Assembly (NCBI GenBank): GCA_002412595.1
Contig: DHVJ01000037.1
Location: forward strand, 1-28,622
Source of the DNA: Anaerolineaceae bacterium UBA5211
Lineage (GTDB): Bacteria; Chloroflexota; Anaerolineae; Anaerolineales; Anaerolineaceae
Direction: 5' to 3'
Length of the DNA: 28,622 nt
In this document: positions 1-7,010 of the stretch, piece after piece
How the letters are laid out: each line of letters opens with the position of its first letter
Position numbering within the stretch: the stretch's first letter is position 1
Made by a program: the position numbers and the translations under genes
Notes under the pieces: generated by a model
The model's input: only the letters and a program-made list of their open reading frames with translations
Database searches by the model: none
Told to the model about the DNA's origin: nothing

Positions 1-19
1 TTGACATTCAACACAGTTG

Positions 20-50
20 CTCCCCATTCCAGCTTCGCTTGAATGGGGAG
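20..50. other. Perfect hairpin downstream of ftsK
   Basis: Ten-base perfect inverted repeat (CTCCCCATTC at 20-29, GAATGGGGAG at 41-50) with a short inner AGC/GCT pairing in the loop. It lies past the stop of the minus-strand ftsK. No T-run follows on either strand, so it is not a canonical intrinsic terminator. It could still end transcripts, stabilise an mRNA 3' end, or belong to a gene outside the window. The rest of 1-216 shows no gene. Confidence 0.5.
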
Positions 51-216
51 GGAATTCAATCATTATAAAAATAATCGCCGCTTCGATATCCTCCCTACAT
101 TCTAGGCGGTTTCTCAGCCAACTCTAATTTCTCTTGTAAATAAGAAGATCAAAATAACCGCGCGCTGAGCGCCTGCCCAGAGCATAGCGTGGGGCGTCAA
201 GCCAATGAATTAATTT

Positions 217-2568
217 TTATTCTTCTTCTACGGAATCTTCGTCGCCGAAGTCAAGGACGGGGCGCACACCGCTGCCGGAATCCGATTCACCGATGATGCC
301 CTTATCTTCCATACGATCCACCAGGCGGGCAGCGCGGGTGTAGCCGATGCCCAGCTTACGCTGCAGCATGGAAATCGAAGCGCGTTCCTCCTGGCGCACC
401 AGGTCAATGGCCTTATTCAGCATGGGGTCTTCGTCCGGTTCGGGTGCTTTATCGAACAAGGGCGTCTGCGTCAGCGTGGCGCTGGGATAGACTTTCTCAG
501 GCATCTTTTCCGCAGCCAGGGGGTCAACAGCCATCAACGCAGCTTTTTGGTCAATCCAAAATTGGACCAGCCGCTGGATTTCATCATTGGAGACAAACAC
601 GCCCTGCAGGCGTTTGGGAGCGGGCGCGTCGGGTGCCTGAAAAAGCATGTCGCCGCGGCCCATCAGACGTTCCGCGCCGGGCTGGTCAAGCACCACGCGG
701 CTATCCACACCGGAAACTACGGTGAATGAAATACGCGCGGGGAAATTGGCCTTGATCATGCCGGTGATGACATCCACCGAAGGCCTTTGGGTAGCAATGA
801 TGACATGAATGCCGGTGGCACGCGCCAGCTGCGCCAAGCGGTTCAGGTTGCGCTCGGTTTCTTCAGGCGCCATCATCATCAGGTCGGCCAATTCATCAAT
901 CACCACTACGATATAGGGCAATTTCTGCGGTTGGCCGCTGTTATAGTCGCTAATGTTGCGCGCGCCCACCTCGGCAAATTTTTTGTAGCGGCTGTCCATT
1001 TCACGCGACATCCACTGCAATGTGCCGACCACTTTTTCCATATCGACAATAACGGGGGTGAGCAAGTGCGGAATGCCGTTATACCCGGTCAATTCCACGC
1101 GCTTGGGATCCACCAGCACCAGACGCAGCTCGTTGGGCGTACGATCCAAGAGCAAACAGCTCAGAATGGCGTTGATGCAAACCGATTTACCGGAGCCAGT
1201 GGTACCGGCAATCAGTAAATGCGGCATAGTCGTCAGGTCCACTGCTACGGGTTTGCCGGCCACATCCTTGCCCAGTACAAAGCGCAGGAAAGCATTAAGT
1301 TTTTGGAAAGATTTGCTTTGGACTCCCTCACGCAACGAAACCAGCTCAGTTTCCTCGTTAGGAACTTCGATGCCGACGTAATGGCGCCCGGGAACCGGCG
1401 CCTGAATGCGGATGCGCGGCGCGGCCAAGGCCAGCGCCAGGTCATCAGCCAGTGACGTGATCTTGTTTACACGCACGCGCATCTGCCCGTTGCGTGACTG
1501 AACAAAGTCAGGCTCAACGCCAAATTGAGTAAAAGTCGGGCCGCGGTGGATCTCCACCACGTGCGCCGGAGCGCCGAAGGATTGCAACGTCTCCTCAATC
1601 ACGTGCGCGCGGTCCTGATCCACATTTTGGCGCACAATCGCTTTTATGGCCGGATTGAGAATTTCATCCACATTGGGCAGCTTCCAGTCCAGGCTGCTTT
1701 CCGAAGATTGAAAAATACGCGCCATCTGTGTGCCGCTGACAACCGCCGGCGCAGCCGTTTCCACAGCAGCCGGAGCCGCGTTGTCTTTTTTAGATGATGA
1801 TTTCCGAGGCGGCTTACCATCCAAGGGGGTGAATCCCTGGGGAGAAGTGTTCCCGTTCCTAAAAATTCGAGCAGATCTTGCGGGTGCGGGGGTATCCACA
1901 TCTTTCTTTAATGGATCAACGATTTTATTGGACTTTTCCGCAATGAGTTCACCGGTCTTGACAGCCGGTTGGGTCATCTTACGGAACAAATCCGGGATAG
2001 AAAGGTCAAATGTGAAAGCCAGAGCCAGCAGCAGCCAGGCCACCAGCACCACCGCAGCGCCCACCTCGCCCAGTGCCACCACCAGCAAGCGTTCGAAAAA
2101 TGCGCCCAGGTAACCGCCGCCCTGCCCGGCTTTGGCTAATGGCCAACCGCCGCCATCAAACCAGTGCAGCCAGCTAAGAATGTTCAGGTAAAGCAGCACC
2201 ACGCCCAACATGCGTTCCGCCGAAAGCATGGGGAAACGCTGTTCATTGCGCACCAGGAACCACAAACCCAGGAAGATCAACAAAAGCGGGAAAAGGATAG
2301 CCCCAAAACCGGCCACCCAGCCCAACAGTTGATTAATTCCTCCAGTAATGGACGATTCGCTGCCGCTGAAAAAACCCAACAAGGATAAGATGCCAATAAT
2401 TAACAGCAGCACACCCAGGATATCCAGCCTGCGTTCAGTGGAAATCCTGCGAAGCTGGCTGCCTACACCGGATTTTCGGGATGAAGCGCGTCTCCGGCTG
2501 GTTGAGCGTGAAGAGCGCGGTGAAGTGCTTTTTCTGGAAGTTGTTTTTTTTGTTGTTTTTCGAGCCAT
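217..2568 (-). CDS. ftsK: DNA translocase FtsK/SpoIIIE
   Basis: ATP-driven double-stranded DNA pump that clears and segregates chromosomes at the division septum. The 783-residue protein has a Lys/Arg/Ser-rich N-terminus (1-47), about four membrane segments between roughly 48 and 190, a low-complexity linker (about 200-290), the FtsK alpha/beta motor, and a C-terminal winged-helix gamma domain (about 712-770) that in this family reads KOPS/SRS DNA signals. Walker A is GTTGSGKS at 455-462 and Walker B is IVVVIDELADL around 553-563. The length is typical of SpoIIIE/short FtsK forms. It starts at ATG 2568, about 23 nt after the predicted transcript start of an extended -10 promoter. The acidic tail EDSVEEE is unremarkable. 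Family assignment is secure. Confidence 0.97.
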   Translation of the reverse strand: MARKTTKKTTSRKSTSPRSSRSTSRRRASSRKSGVGSQLRRISTERRLDILGVLLLIIGILSLLGFFSGSESSITGGINQLLGWVAGFGAILFPLLLIFLGLWFLVRNEQRFPMLSAERMLGVVLLYLNILSWLHWFDGGGWPLAKAGQGGGYLGAFFERLLVVALGEVGAAVVLVAWLLLALAFTFDLSIPDLFRKMTQPAVKTGELIAEKSNKIVDPLKKDVDTPAPARSARIFRNGNTSPQGFTPLDGKPPRKSSSKKDNAAPAAVETAAPAVVSGTQMARIFQSSESSLDWKLPNVDEILNPAIKAIVRQNVDQDRAHVIEETLQSFGAPAHVVEIHRGPTFTQFGVEPDFVQSRNGQMRVRVNKITSLADDLALALAAPRIRIQAPVPGRHYVGIEVPNEETELVSLREGVQSKSFQKLNAFLRFVLGKDVAGKPVAVDLTTMPHLLIAGTTGSGKSVCINAILSCLLLDRTPNELRLVLVDPKRVELTGYNGIPHLLTPVIVDMEKVVGTLQWMSREMDSRYKKFAEVGARNISDYNSGQPQKLPYIVVVIDELADLMMMAPEETERNLNRLAQLARATGIHVIIATQRPSVDVITGMIKANFPARISFTVVSGVDSRVVLDQPGAERLMGRGDMLFQAPDAPAPKRLQGVFVSNDEIQRLVQFWIDQKAALMAVDPLAAEKMPEKVYPSATLTQTPLFDKAPEPDEDPMLNKAIDLVRQEERASISMLQRKLGIGYTRAARLVDRMEDKGIIGESDSGSGVRPVLDFGDEDSVEEE

Positions 2569-2597
2569 AATTCTCTTTAAACCGAAAGATTGTTCTA

Positions 2598-2606
2598 ATT
2601 ATAGCA
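2598..2606 (-). promoter_or_regulatory. Extended -10 promoter for ftsK
   Basis: On the minus strand the sequence TGCTATAAT (2606 to 2598) is a perfect extended -10 (TGn plus TATAAT). No good -35 is seen 16-17 nt upstream, as is common for extended -10 promoters. The predicted start near 2591 gives a leader of about 23 nt before ATG 2568. The leader holds only a weak purine-rich ribosome site (AAAGAGAA). Confidence 0.6.
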
Positions 2607-2650
2607 TGCGGGTCTATTCCATCCACTTTTCAGGTGTGATTTTAAAGGGA

Positions 2651-3589
2651 TCAAGCGGATAATTTTCGAGACAAGACCGCCGCCAGAACCATGATAACTG
2701 CTAATAAAACCAGAACAGCTTCGATTTTCTTGTAAGGCAATTGAGATTGCGCTAGCGGTAATTCCCGAGCTTGCACGTTCGTTTGCGGTTCTATGCTGCC
2801 CTGCTGGTCAGCAGGACGGATGCCCAAAATGGGATTATTCTCGGTTGCGTTTGTCAAATTCTCCGGCGCAGCTCCGGTCATATTTTCCGGTTCAGCCGAT
2901 TCCGGCAGGGCTTCCTGTGCTACTTCCGGCTGGACAGGCAAGCTTTCTTCGGCCGGGGCGGCTTCTTCCGGAGTGATCGAATTCTGCGGGATATCTTCCT
3001 CCGGGGCAAGTTCAGTAAGCGGAGCAGCATCAGGCAAAGGTGCAACTTCTGTCAGGGGCACTTCTGCTGCACCTCCGCCGATGCCGTAGGCCATTCCGCT
3101 GCTGTCACCGCCGCCGCCTTTACCATATGCGCCCAGTAGCGGTCCTGAATTTCCCCAGTAGATGATCTGCGGAGCTTGCTGCGGCTCGGCAGCCTGATCT
3201 TCAGCTGCTTTAAAGGATTCCATTACCGGTTCAGCCGCGCTCATGGCCATTTGGGGGCGACCCACACCGCTAAACAAGTCTATGCCTAGAACCAGTACCA
3301 ACAAGATTCCAGCCAAGGCGGCCGAATAACTGAATATGCGTGAGAAGGACGGCAGCAGGGGTTTACGCAGCATATCTTCCGTCAATGTGAAATTATGGGG
3401 TACCGGCCGCTGCGGGGTATAGCGCAGCACCTGGCGGGTACGGCGCAACCCCTCCAGCGCTGTGCGACTGGCGGGATCTTTCTGCAGCTTTTCCTCAACC
3501 TGACGCTTTTCACGTTCGGAAAGCTCCCCATCCAGGTATGCAGAGAGCAGCAGCCATTCATGCCGGTTCAATTGCGGTTTTCTGCTCAT
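2651..3589 (-). CDS. Putative membrane anti-sigma factor
   Basis: The 312-residue protein starts with a short helical region resembling an anti-sigma domain (LLLSAYLDGELSEREKRQVE, about 13-32). It continues with a membrane segment (about 84-106), a long Pro/Glu/Gly-rich external region, and a second membrane segment near the C-terminus (about 288-308). The LSAYLDGELS pattern is typical of zf-HC2 anti-sigma factors, but the usual His/Cys zinc ligands are absent. Its ATG overlaps the stop of the upstream ECF sigma gene by 4 nt (ATGA at 3589-3586), so the two are probably translationally coupled. The inferred role is to hold the sigma factor at the membrane until an envelope signal releases it. 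The external region contains an imperfect internal repeat (PLTEVAPLP / PLTELAPEE) and a glycine cluster. Function is inferred from position and architecture. Confidence 0.72.
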   Translation of the reverse strand: MSRKPQLNRHEWLLLSAYLDGELSEREKRQVEEKLQKDPASRTALEGLRRTRQVLRYTPQRPVPHNFTLTEDMLRKPLLPSFSRIFSYSAALAGILLVLVLGIDLFSGVGRPQMAMSAAEPVMESFKAAEDQAAEPQQAPQIIYWGNSGPLLGAYGKGGGGDSSGMAYGIGGGAAEVPLTEVAPLPDAAPLTELAPEEDIPQNSITPEEAAPAEESLPVQPEVAQEALPESAEPENMTGAAPENLTNATENNPILGIRPADQQGSIEPQTNVQARELPLAQSQLPYKKIEAVLVLLAVIMVLAAVLSRKLSA

Positions 3590-4197
3590 GCGCTACCCTC
3601 ATCATTAAGACGGTATTTCTCGGGCAGAAGTTCCCAGGCATTCTGCAGGCATTCCTGCAGGCGCTGGCGGGCACGCGCCAACCGGCTGCGCACGGTGCCA
3701 ACAGGAACGCGGGTGGAATGGGCTGTGGATTTGTAATCCAACCCATTGACATCCACCAGCAGCACCACCGCGCGAAAATCCTCCGGGAGATTTTGGATGC
3801 AGCGTTGAATCACCCGTTCCAGTTCTTTTTGAGCCAGCTGTTCTTCAGGTAGATCTGCATTATCTTTCATCCAAAACGGATCATCCAATTCCTCATCCGT
3901 TTGAGGATCCAACCCATCCAGGGATTGGGTCGGTTTGCGCTTCTGGCGGCGCAGCTCATCGTAACAATTATTGGTGACGATACGCAGCAGCCAGGCACGG
4001 AAAGAACCGCCGTGGAAAGATTTGATATTCTGATAGGCATTGATAAAAGAAATTTGGGAGGCATCGGCCGCCGCGTCTTCATCGTTCAGGAAACGCAACG
4101 CCAGATTAAAAACTTGCGTTTGGTAAAGCAACACCAGTTGATTAAAAGCATCCAAATCACCGGCTTGTGATGCGTTGATCAGCGAGAGCTCATCCAT
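3586..4197 (-). CDS. ECF-type RNA polymerase sigma factor
   Basis: A 203-residue sigma-70 family protein with only regions 2 and 4, as in ECF (group 4) sigma factors. Region 2 spans about 9-90 and includes the -10 recognition stretch AFINAYQNIKSF-like 'SFINAYQNIKSFHGGSF' and 'WLLRIVTNNCYDELRR'. An acidic linker (about 98-115) follows, then region 4 (about 130-187) with the DNA-reading motif PVGTVRSRLARARQRL. It should direct polymerase to a small regulon. Region 4 has an unusual turn (DYKSTAHSTRVPVG) where relatives usually carry a YEEIAEILG-like helix. It is followed by and overlaps its likely anti-sigma partner. It starts at ATG 4197, and no strong Shine-Dalgarno is visible. Confidence 0.9.
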   Translation of the reverse strand: MDELSLINASQAGDLDAFNQLVLLYQTQVFNLALRFLNDEDAAADASQISFINAYQNIKSFHGGSFRAWLLRIVTNNCYDELRRQKRKPTQSLDGLDPQTDEELDDPFWMKDNADLPEEQLAQKELERVIQRCIQNLPEDFRAVVLLVDVNGLDYKSTAHSTRVPVGTVRSRLARARQRLQECLQNAWELLPEKYRLNDEGSA

Positions 4198-4223
4198 AGA
4201 TTAATAACCTTTAATCACCTGTG

Positions 4224-4250
4224 CCTGCATTATAACGCAGGTCTTTTTTT
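4224..4250 (+). terminator. Small hairpin with T-run; also holds a minus-strand -10
   Basis: CCTGC (4224-4228) pairs with GCAGG (4237-4241) and is followed by TC and seven T, a weak plus-strand intrinsic terminator. Its loop, read on the minus strand, is TATAAT (4234 to 4229), a plausible -10 for the ECF sigma gene. The same few bases may therefore serve as a sigma-gene promoter and as insulation of the downstream plus-strand gene. No convincing -35 for the minus-strand promoter is seen. Confidence 0.4.
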
Positions 4251-4261
4251 ACGAAATAGAG

Positions 4262-4290
4262 TTGCATTCTACCCCGAATCATTCTAAACT
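4262..4290 (+). promoter_or_regulatory. Possible promoter for a leaderless DUF429 mRNA
   Basis: TTGCAT (4262-4267), a 17-nt spacer, then TAAACT (4285-4290). The predicted start would fall at about 4297, only two bases before ATG 4299. No Shine-Dalgarno precedes that ATG. This fits a leaderless transcript but rests on weak hexamers. Confidence 0.35.
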
Positions 4291-4298
4291 TAACCATC

Positions 4299-5042
4299 AT
4301 GTCCGACCAATTTTCTTCTTTTATCGGTGTCGAAGTTTGCCCTGACCGCAGCCGGCCTTTCACCTTCGCGGTGATCGACCAGGAACGCATCATCCGCTCC
4401 ATCGGCAGCGGCGAGCTGCAGGATGTATTCGCATTCCTGGCCGGGCAAGAAAACGCGCTGGCGGCCATCAACGCGCCTATGCCCACGCGTAAAATTCCCG
4501 TGAACGCTGCGGAGGGACAACCCCGCCGCACCCGCACTGCCGAAACAGAATTGATAAATCGCGGGGTATCGTTTGAGCACACACCCAACGCACTCAAGCG
4601 CTGCCCGCGCTGGATGCGCCTGGGATTTCAGCTATATGAGGAGCTGGGTAAACTGGGATACGAAGTTTATCCACAGGCGAATACCGCAAGGCAGTTCTTC
4701 GAGTGTCAGGGCGAAGCAGCTTACTGGAACCTGCTGGGACACGAACCCCTGAAAAAAGATTCACTGGAAGGCAACATCCAGCGCCAACTGGTGCTAGGCA
4801 TATGCGGCTTGCCGGTGCCAGACGCCATGCTTTTCTTCGAGGAAATCACACGACACCGGATACTGCACAACCGCCTGCCATTAGAAGAATTGTATTCCGG
4901 CGCGGAGTTGAACACTTTAGCGGCCGCCTATTGTGCCTGGTTGGCCGGCAACCAGCCTGAGAGATTGGAGAGCGTTGGACAAGCGGATGAGGGATTGATC
5001 CACCTACCCGCCCAGGCAATTGTGAACAGCCTACGGGATTAA
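4299..5042 (+). CDS. DUF429 family protein
   Basis: The 247-residue protein opens with IGVEVCPDRSRPFTFAVID (about 9-27), the conserved RNase H-like first strand of DUF429 proteins. Further family-type segments are AAINAPMP (about 54-61), a basic RRTRTAETELINRGVSF (about 75-91) and EVYPQANTAR (about 122-131). The C-terminus carries ELNTLAAAYCAWLAG, matching the D/E-ALVAAYTAW-like motif usual in the family. The fold suggests a nucleotide- or nucleic-acid-acting enzyme, but no activity is established for the family that I can state safely. No membrane or signal segments are seen. ATG 4299 has no Shine-Dalgarno and sits almost at a predicted transcript start. The gene stands alone, divergent from the sigma gene. 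Confidence 0.75.
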   Translation: MSDQFSSFIGVEVCPDRSRPFTFAVIDQERIIRSIGSGELQDVFAFLAGQENALAAINAPMPTRKIPVNAAEGQPRRTRTAETELINRGVSFEHTPNALKRCPRWMRLGFQLYEELGKLGYEVYPQANTARQFFECQGEAAYWNLLGHEPLKKDSLEGNIQRQLVLGICGLPVPDAMLFFEEITRHRILHNRLPLEELYSGAELNTLAAAYCAWLAGNQPERLESVGQADEGLIHLPAQAIVNSLRD

Positions 5043-5102
5043 ATCAAATCCACTTTTTCTGCAATATAGATCTCACCGGAATCCATTCAGGGCATTTAAT
5101 AA

Positions 5103-5130
5103 TTGACAGGCCCGCTTTTTTATGTATAAT
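5103..5130 (+). promoter_or_regulatory. Strong sigma-70-type promoter
   Basis: Perfect TTGACA (5103-5108) and perfect TATAAT (5125-5130) with a 16-nt spacer. This is the best consensus promoter in the window. It faces no long gene: transcription from about 5137 would cover the 32-codon ORF at 5165 and stop at the hairpin at 5290-5319. Confidence 0.75.
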
Positions 5131-5164
5131 TGCGGAAATTTAGCGCAAGCTGACTATACAAATT

Positions 5165-5263
5165 ATGAATCTGACAACATTCACTTTTATGGCTATTAGC
5201 AGCGCCCTTCTCATGGTCCAGATGGGCAACTGGCGCTTAAGGGTTGGGCTTATCCGAGCTTAG
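5165..5263 (+). CDS. Small ORF, possible leader peptide (32 aa)
   Basis: ATG 5165 to TAG 5261-5263 encodes 32 residues beginning MNLTTFTFMAISSALLMVQM and ending GNWRLRVGLIRA. It lies exactly between a consensus promoter (5103-5130) and an intrinsic terminator (5290-5319), so it is the only ORF of a roughly 180-nt transcript. The arrangement is that of an attenuation leader, and it contains several Leu, Val and Ile codons plus three Arg near the end. However, no biosynthetic operon follows. No good Shine-Dalgarno precedes it. Alternatives are a free-standing small hydrophobic protein or a non-coding RNA with a chance ORF. I do not recognise the peptide. Confidence 0.4.
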   Translation: MNLTTFTFMAISSALLMVQMGNWRLRVGLIRA

Positions 5264-5289
5264 ATAAAACGGATTCGGATTTTCAAAAG

Positions 5290-5319
5290 CCACCCTGACG
5301 AAAAGCGGGTGGTTTTTTT
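5290..5319 (+). terminator. Intrinsic terminator after the small ORF
   Basis: CCACCC (5290-5295) pairs with GGGTGG (5307-5312), followed by seven T (5313-5319). It comes 27 nt after the stop of the 32-codon ORF. Just upstream, ATCCGA (about 5252-5257) could pair with TCGGAT (about 5275-5280), giving an alternative hairpin that would form before the terminator. Confidence 0.75.
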
Positions 5320-5320
5320 A

Positions 5321-5694
5321 TAACATTAGTAACTTACTTCGCACATCATCGAGCCGTCTCTCTTGAGGAGGAGAGAATACTTTTTTTTATTAAACCGCAA
5401 GGAGGTAACGCCACAGTAAAGAATTCTCTATATTTTGTGTGAATTGAACTTTACCAATGCCAAGGGAATGTTTCAAGAGAAGACCCAGTCAGGCTGAGCT
5501 ATCCAATCAGCCAAATTCGCCTGCCGCAAATCGCGGCTGGCGCGATTCTTAGCCATCACCCTTTTTTTCATTTTTTTCTCAGGCACCCAGACGCGGGGCA
5601 ATCCCCCCTGGGTGCCGCCTTTTCCCAATGTATATAGAAAATATTGATAAGATTTTTCTTGAACAAGATCTTTAGTTTAATCAGAATACTTATC
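5321..5694. other. Gene-free stretch with several strong hairpins
   Basis: No convincing CDS. Visible structures: TCTCTC/GAGAGA around 5355-5375 followed by a T-rich run; GGCTGA (5492-5497)/TCAGCC (5507-5512); the arms CGCCtGCCGC / GCGGCtGGCG at 5518-5542; and GGCACCCAG (5582-5590)/CTGGGTGCC (5608-5616) with inner GGGG/CCCC pairing. An AAGGAGGTAA segment near 5399-5408 looks like a ribosome site but no ORF of useful length follows it. Two T-rich runs (5562-5578) lie between the last two hairpins. Composition turns strongly AT-rich from about 5630. Part of this may be a decayed gene or an RNA. Confidence 0.45.
5582..5622 (+). terminator. GC-rich hairpin, possible terminator
   Basis: A perfect 9-bp outer stem (GGCACCCAG 5582-5590 with CTGGGTGCC 5608-5616) has a GGGG/CCCC inner stem. 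Only a short T stretch (GCCTTTTCCC) follows on the plus strand, so termination would be weak. It marks the border between the normal-GC sequence and the AT-rich island. Confidence 0.35.
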
Positions 5695-6834
5695 TTACAT
5701 TGTCAATAATATCTTAATATATTGCTCTGATGATTTTATGCTACCTCCAGCAATACTCATACTTGGATATATCCTCCCATTTTGGGTTCCCCTTCTTATG
5801 GAATTAATAAACATATCAATCGCCACATTTCTTAGTGATTCTTTATCAGTCATCCTAATAGAATCTTGCATTTCTTTGGTTTTAATTTTCCCCCAATTTG
5901 CATACCTGAGAATAATTCCCCTTTCATATTTCACATCAAATAAAGAATTTAATGCATCTTCCATCTGCAAATCTGCTTTTTTATAATCTTTTTTTGATGC
6001 GTAGTAATTTGCTAATTGTACTTTTGCCATCCCAATTAAATTTGTTTTAGCGACTTTTCCAAATATATTTTCTTCAAGATCATCCAATAAATCTCTAGCT
6101 TCGTAATAATCTTCATATGTATAAATATCTTTTTGTTGATTAATTGCAATTCTATCCAATTTTGCTTGAAAATAATCAACTTCTTGGCCTTCGTAATGAT
6201 CATTTTTAAAGATCTCTTGAACTTCGTTTAGATAATGTTCACCTTCTTCGAATTTTCCTAAACCACGTTTAATTCTTGCCATCAAATTATAGAGTCTCAC
6301 TCTTGAGCGCACCACATTCTCGTCATTGTTTTTTTCTAGCAAGATCGATTCAATGTCAGCAATTTTTTTTTCAGCAAAATCATCCGCACCCATTCTGTGT
6401 AAAAGGTATAAATAAATTATCCCAAATTGAATTTTTGCATCTGGGTTCGGATGACGTAAATATATCTGTACTGAATTTCTATATGGTTCGTGAATATTCC
6501 CTATTTCTATTTCCTCCAGCATGTCCTTATAGAAGTATGGATTATTCGCATAATTTAATAATGTGTTTGGCAACGGAAAATTGATTAGAAGTTTTTTCCA
6601 TTCTTGTACTTTTGAATATGGATACCAACCGCTATGATATTTACCATGGCATTTTCTACATAAGAGTATCAAATTCTCTAATATATCTGGGCCTTTATCC
6701 TTTCGAGGAATAATATGGTGAACATGCAACCCTTTTTTATCGTAGTCAAAAATTGTAGCTCTGCATTTAGGATTTGCACACATTGATCCAGCTTCTTCCC
6801 AGATTACCCTCCTCATGAACTCGGTCACAGCCAT
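5695..6834 (-). CDS. HNH nuclease-like protein with helical-repeat C-terminus
   Basis: 379 residues. The N-terminus (about 1-85) is an HNH/ICEA-type nuclease domain: paired zinc ligands C19/C24 and C59/C62, the catalytic-type HVHHI at 37-41, N54 in ENLILLC, and H63/H67 in CHGKYH. The remaining roughly 290 residues look alpha-helical with TPR-like pairs (for example IKRGLGKFEEGEHYLNEVQE and LANYYASKKDYKKADLQMED). This suggests a protein-binding scaffold or sensor joined to a DNA-cutting head. The gene is AT-rich and divergent from the glycosyltransferase at 7011. HNH proteins with sensor-like tails occur in defence and mobile loci, so a role in defence is inference only. ATG 6834 is preceded by AGAGGG at about 9 nt. 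Confidence 0.8.
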   Translation of the reverse strand: MAVTEFMRRVIWEEAGSMCANPKCRATIFDYDKKGLHVHHIIPRKDKGPDILENLILLCRKCHGKYHSGWYPYSKVQEWKKLLINFPLPNTLLNYANNPYFYKDMLEEIEIGNIHEPYRNSVQIYLRHPNPDAKIQFGIIYLYLLHRMGADDFAEKKIADIESILLEKNNDENVVRSRVRLYNLMARIKRGLGKFEEGEHYLNEVQEIFKNDHYEGQEVDYFQAKLDRIAINQQKDIYTYEDYYEARDLLDDLEENIFGKVAKTNLIGMAKVQLANYYASKKDYKKADLQMEDALNSLFDVKYERGIILRYANWGKIKTKEMQDSIRMTDKESLRNVAIDMFINSIRRGTQNGRIYPSMSIAGGSIKSSEQYIKILLTM

Positions 6835-6872
6835 TGGCTTTTACCCTCTTCTTCTTCATAGATATTTTAACA

Positions 6873-6914
6873 TTATTTCGAAATTCTCAGAATTAAATAT
6901 TTTTTTCGAAATAA
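6873..6914. promoter_or_regulatory. Nested dyads between divergent island genes
   Basis: A perfect 11-bp inverted repeat (TTATTTCGAAA 6873-6883; TTTCGAAATAA 6904-6914) encloses a second dyad, AATTCT-c-AGAATT (6882-6894). Each arm also contains the palindrome TTTCGAAA or part of it. The position, between the HNH gene (minus) and the glycosyltransferase (plus), suggests an operator or a shared control region. Clear -35/-10 pairs cannot be assigned in this AT-rich DNA. Confidence 0.5.
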
Positions 6915-7010
6915 GAATTACAAGAAATCTATTACAATAATTCTATATGTAGCAATAATCGAGTTTATTAAAAAAAAAGCTTATCAATCACAATTTAAGG
7001 GAGGAAAACT

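Noticed and set aside
1..29. TTGACA at the very start as a promoter
   Set aside because: No -10 hexamer at 16-18 nt and no downstream plus-strand gene.
787..1218. 143-codon open frame on plus, opposite ftsK
   Set aside because: It lies wholly antisense to a certain gene, has low-complexity His/Gln-rich translation and no ribosome site; typical of a shadow frame.
5295..5303. CTGACGAAA resembling a hammerhead ribozyme core
   Set aside because: The required second stem between CTGANGA and GAAA and the third stem are absent; the bases are the loop of an ordinary terminator.
5399..5470. AAGGAGGTAA ribosome-like site and possible start codons after it
   Set aside because: No in-frame ORF of meaningful length follows at proper spacing, so I do not call a gene.
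5582..5622. Possible tRNA or tRNA fragment in the GC-rich hairpin
   Set aside because: There is only one nested stem and no D- or T-arm sequence.
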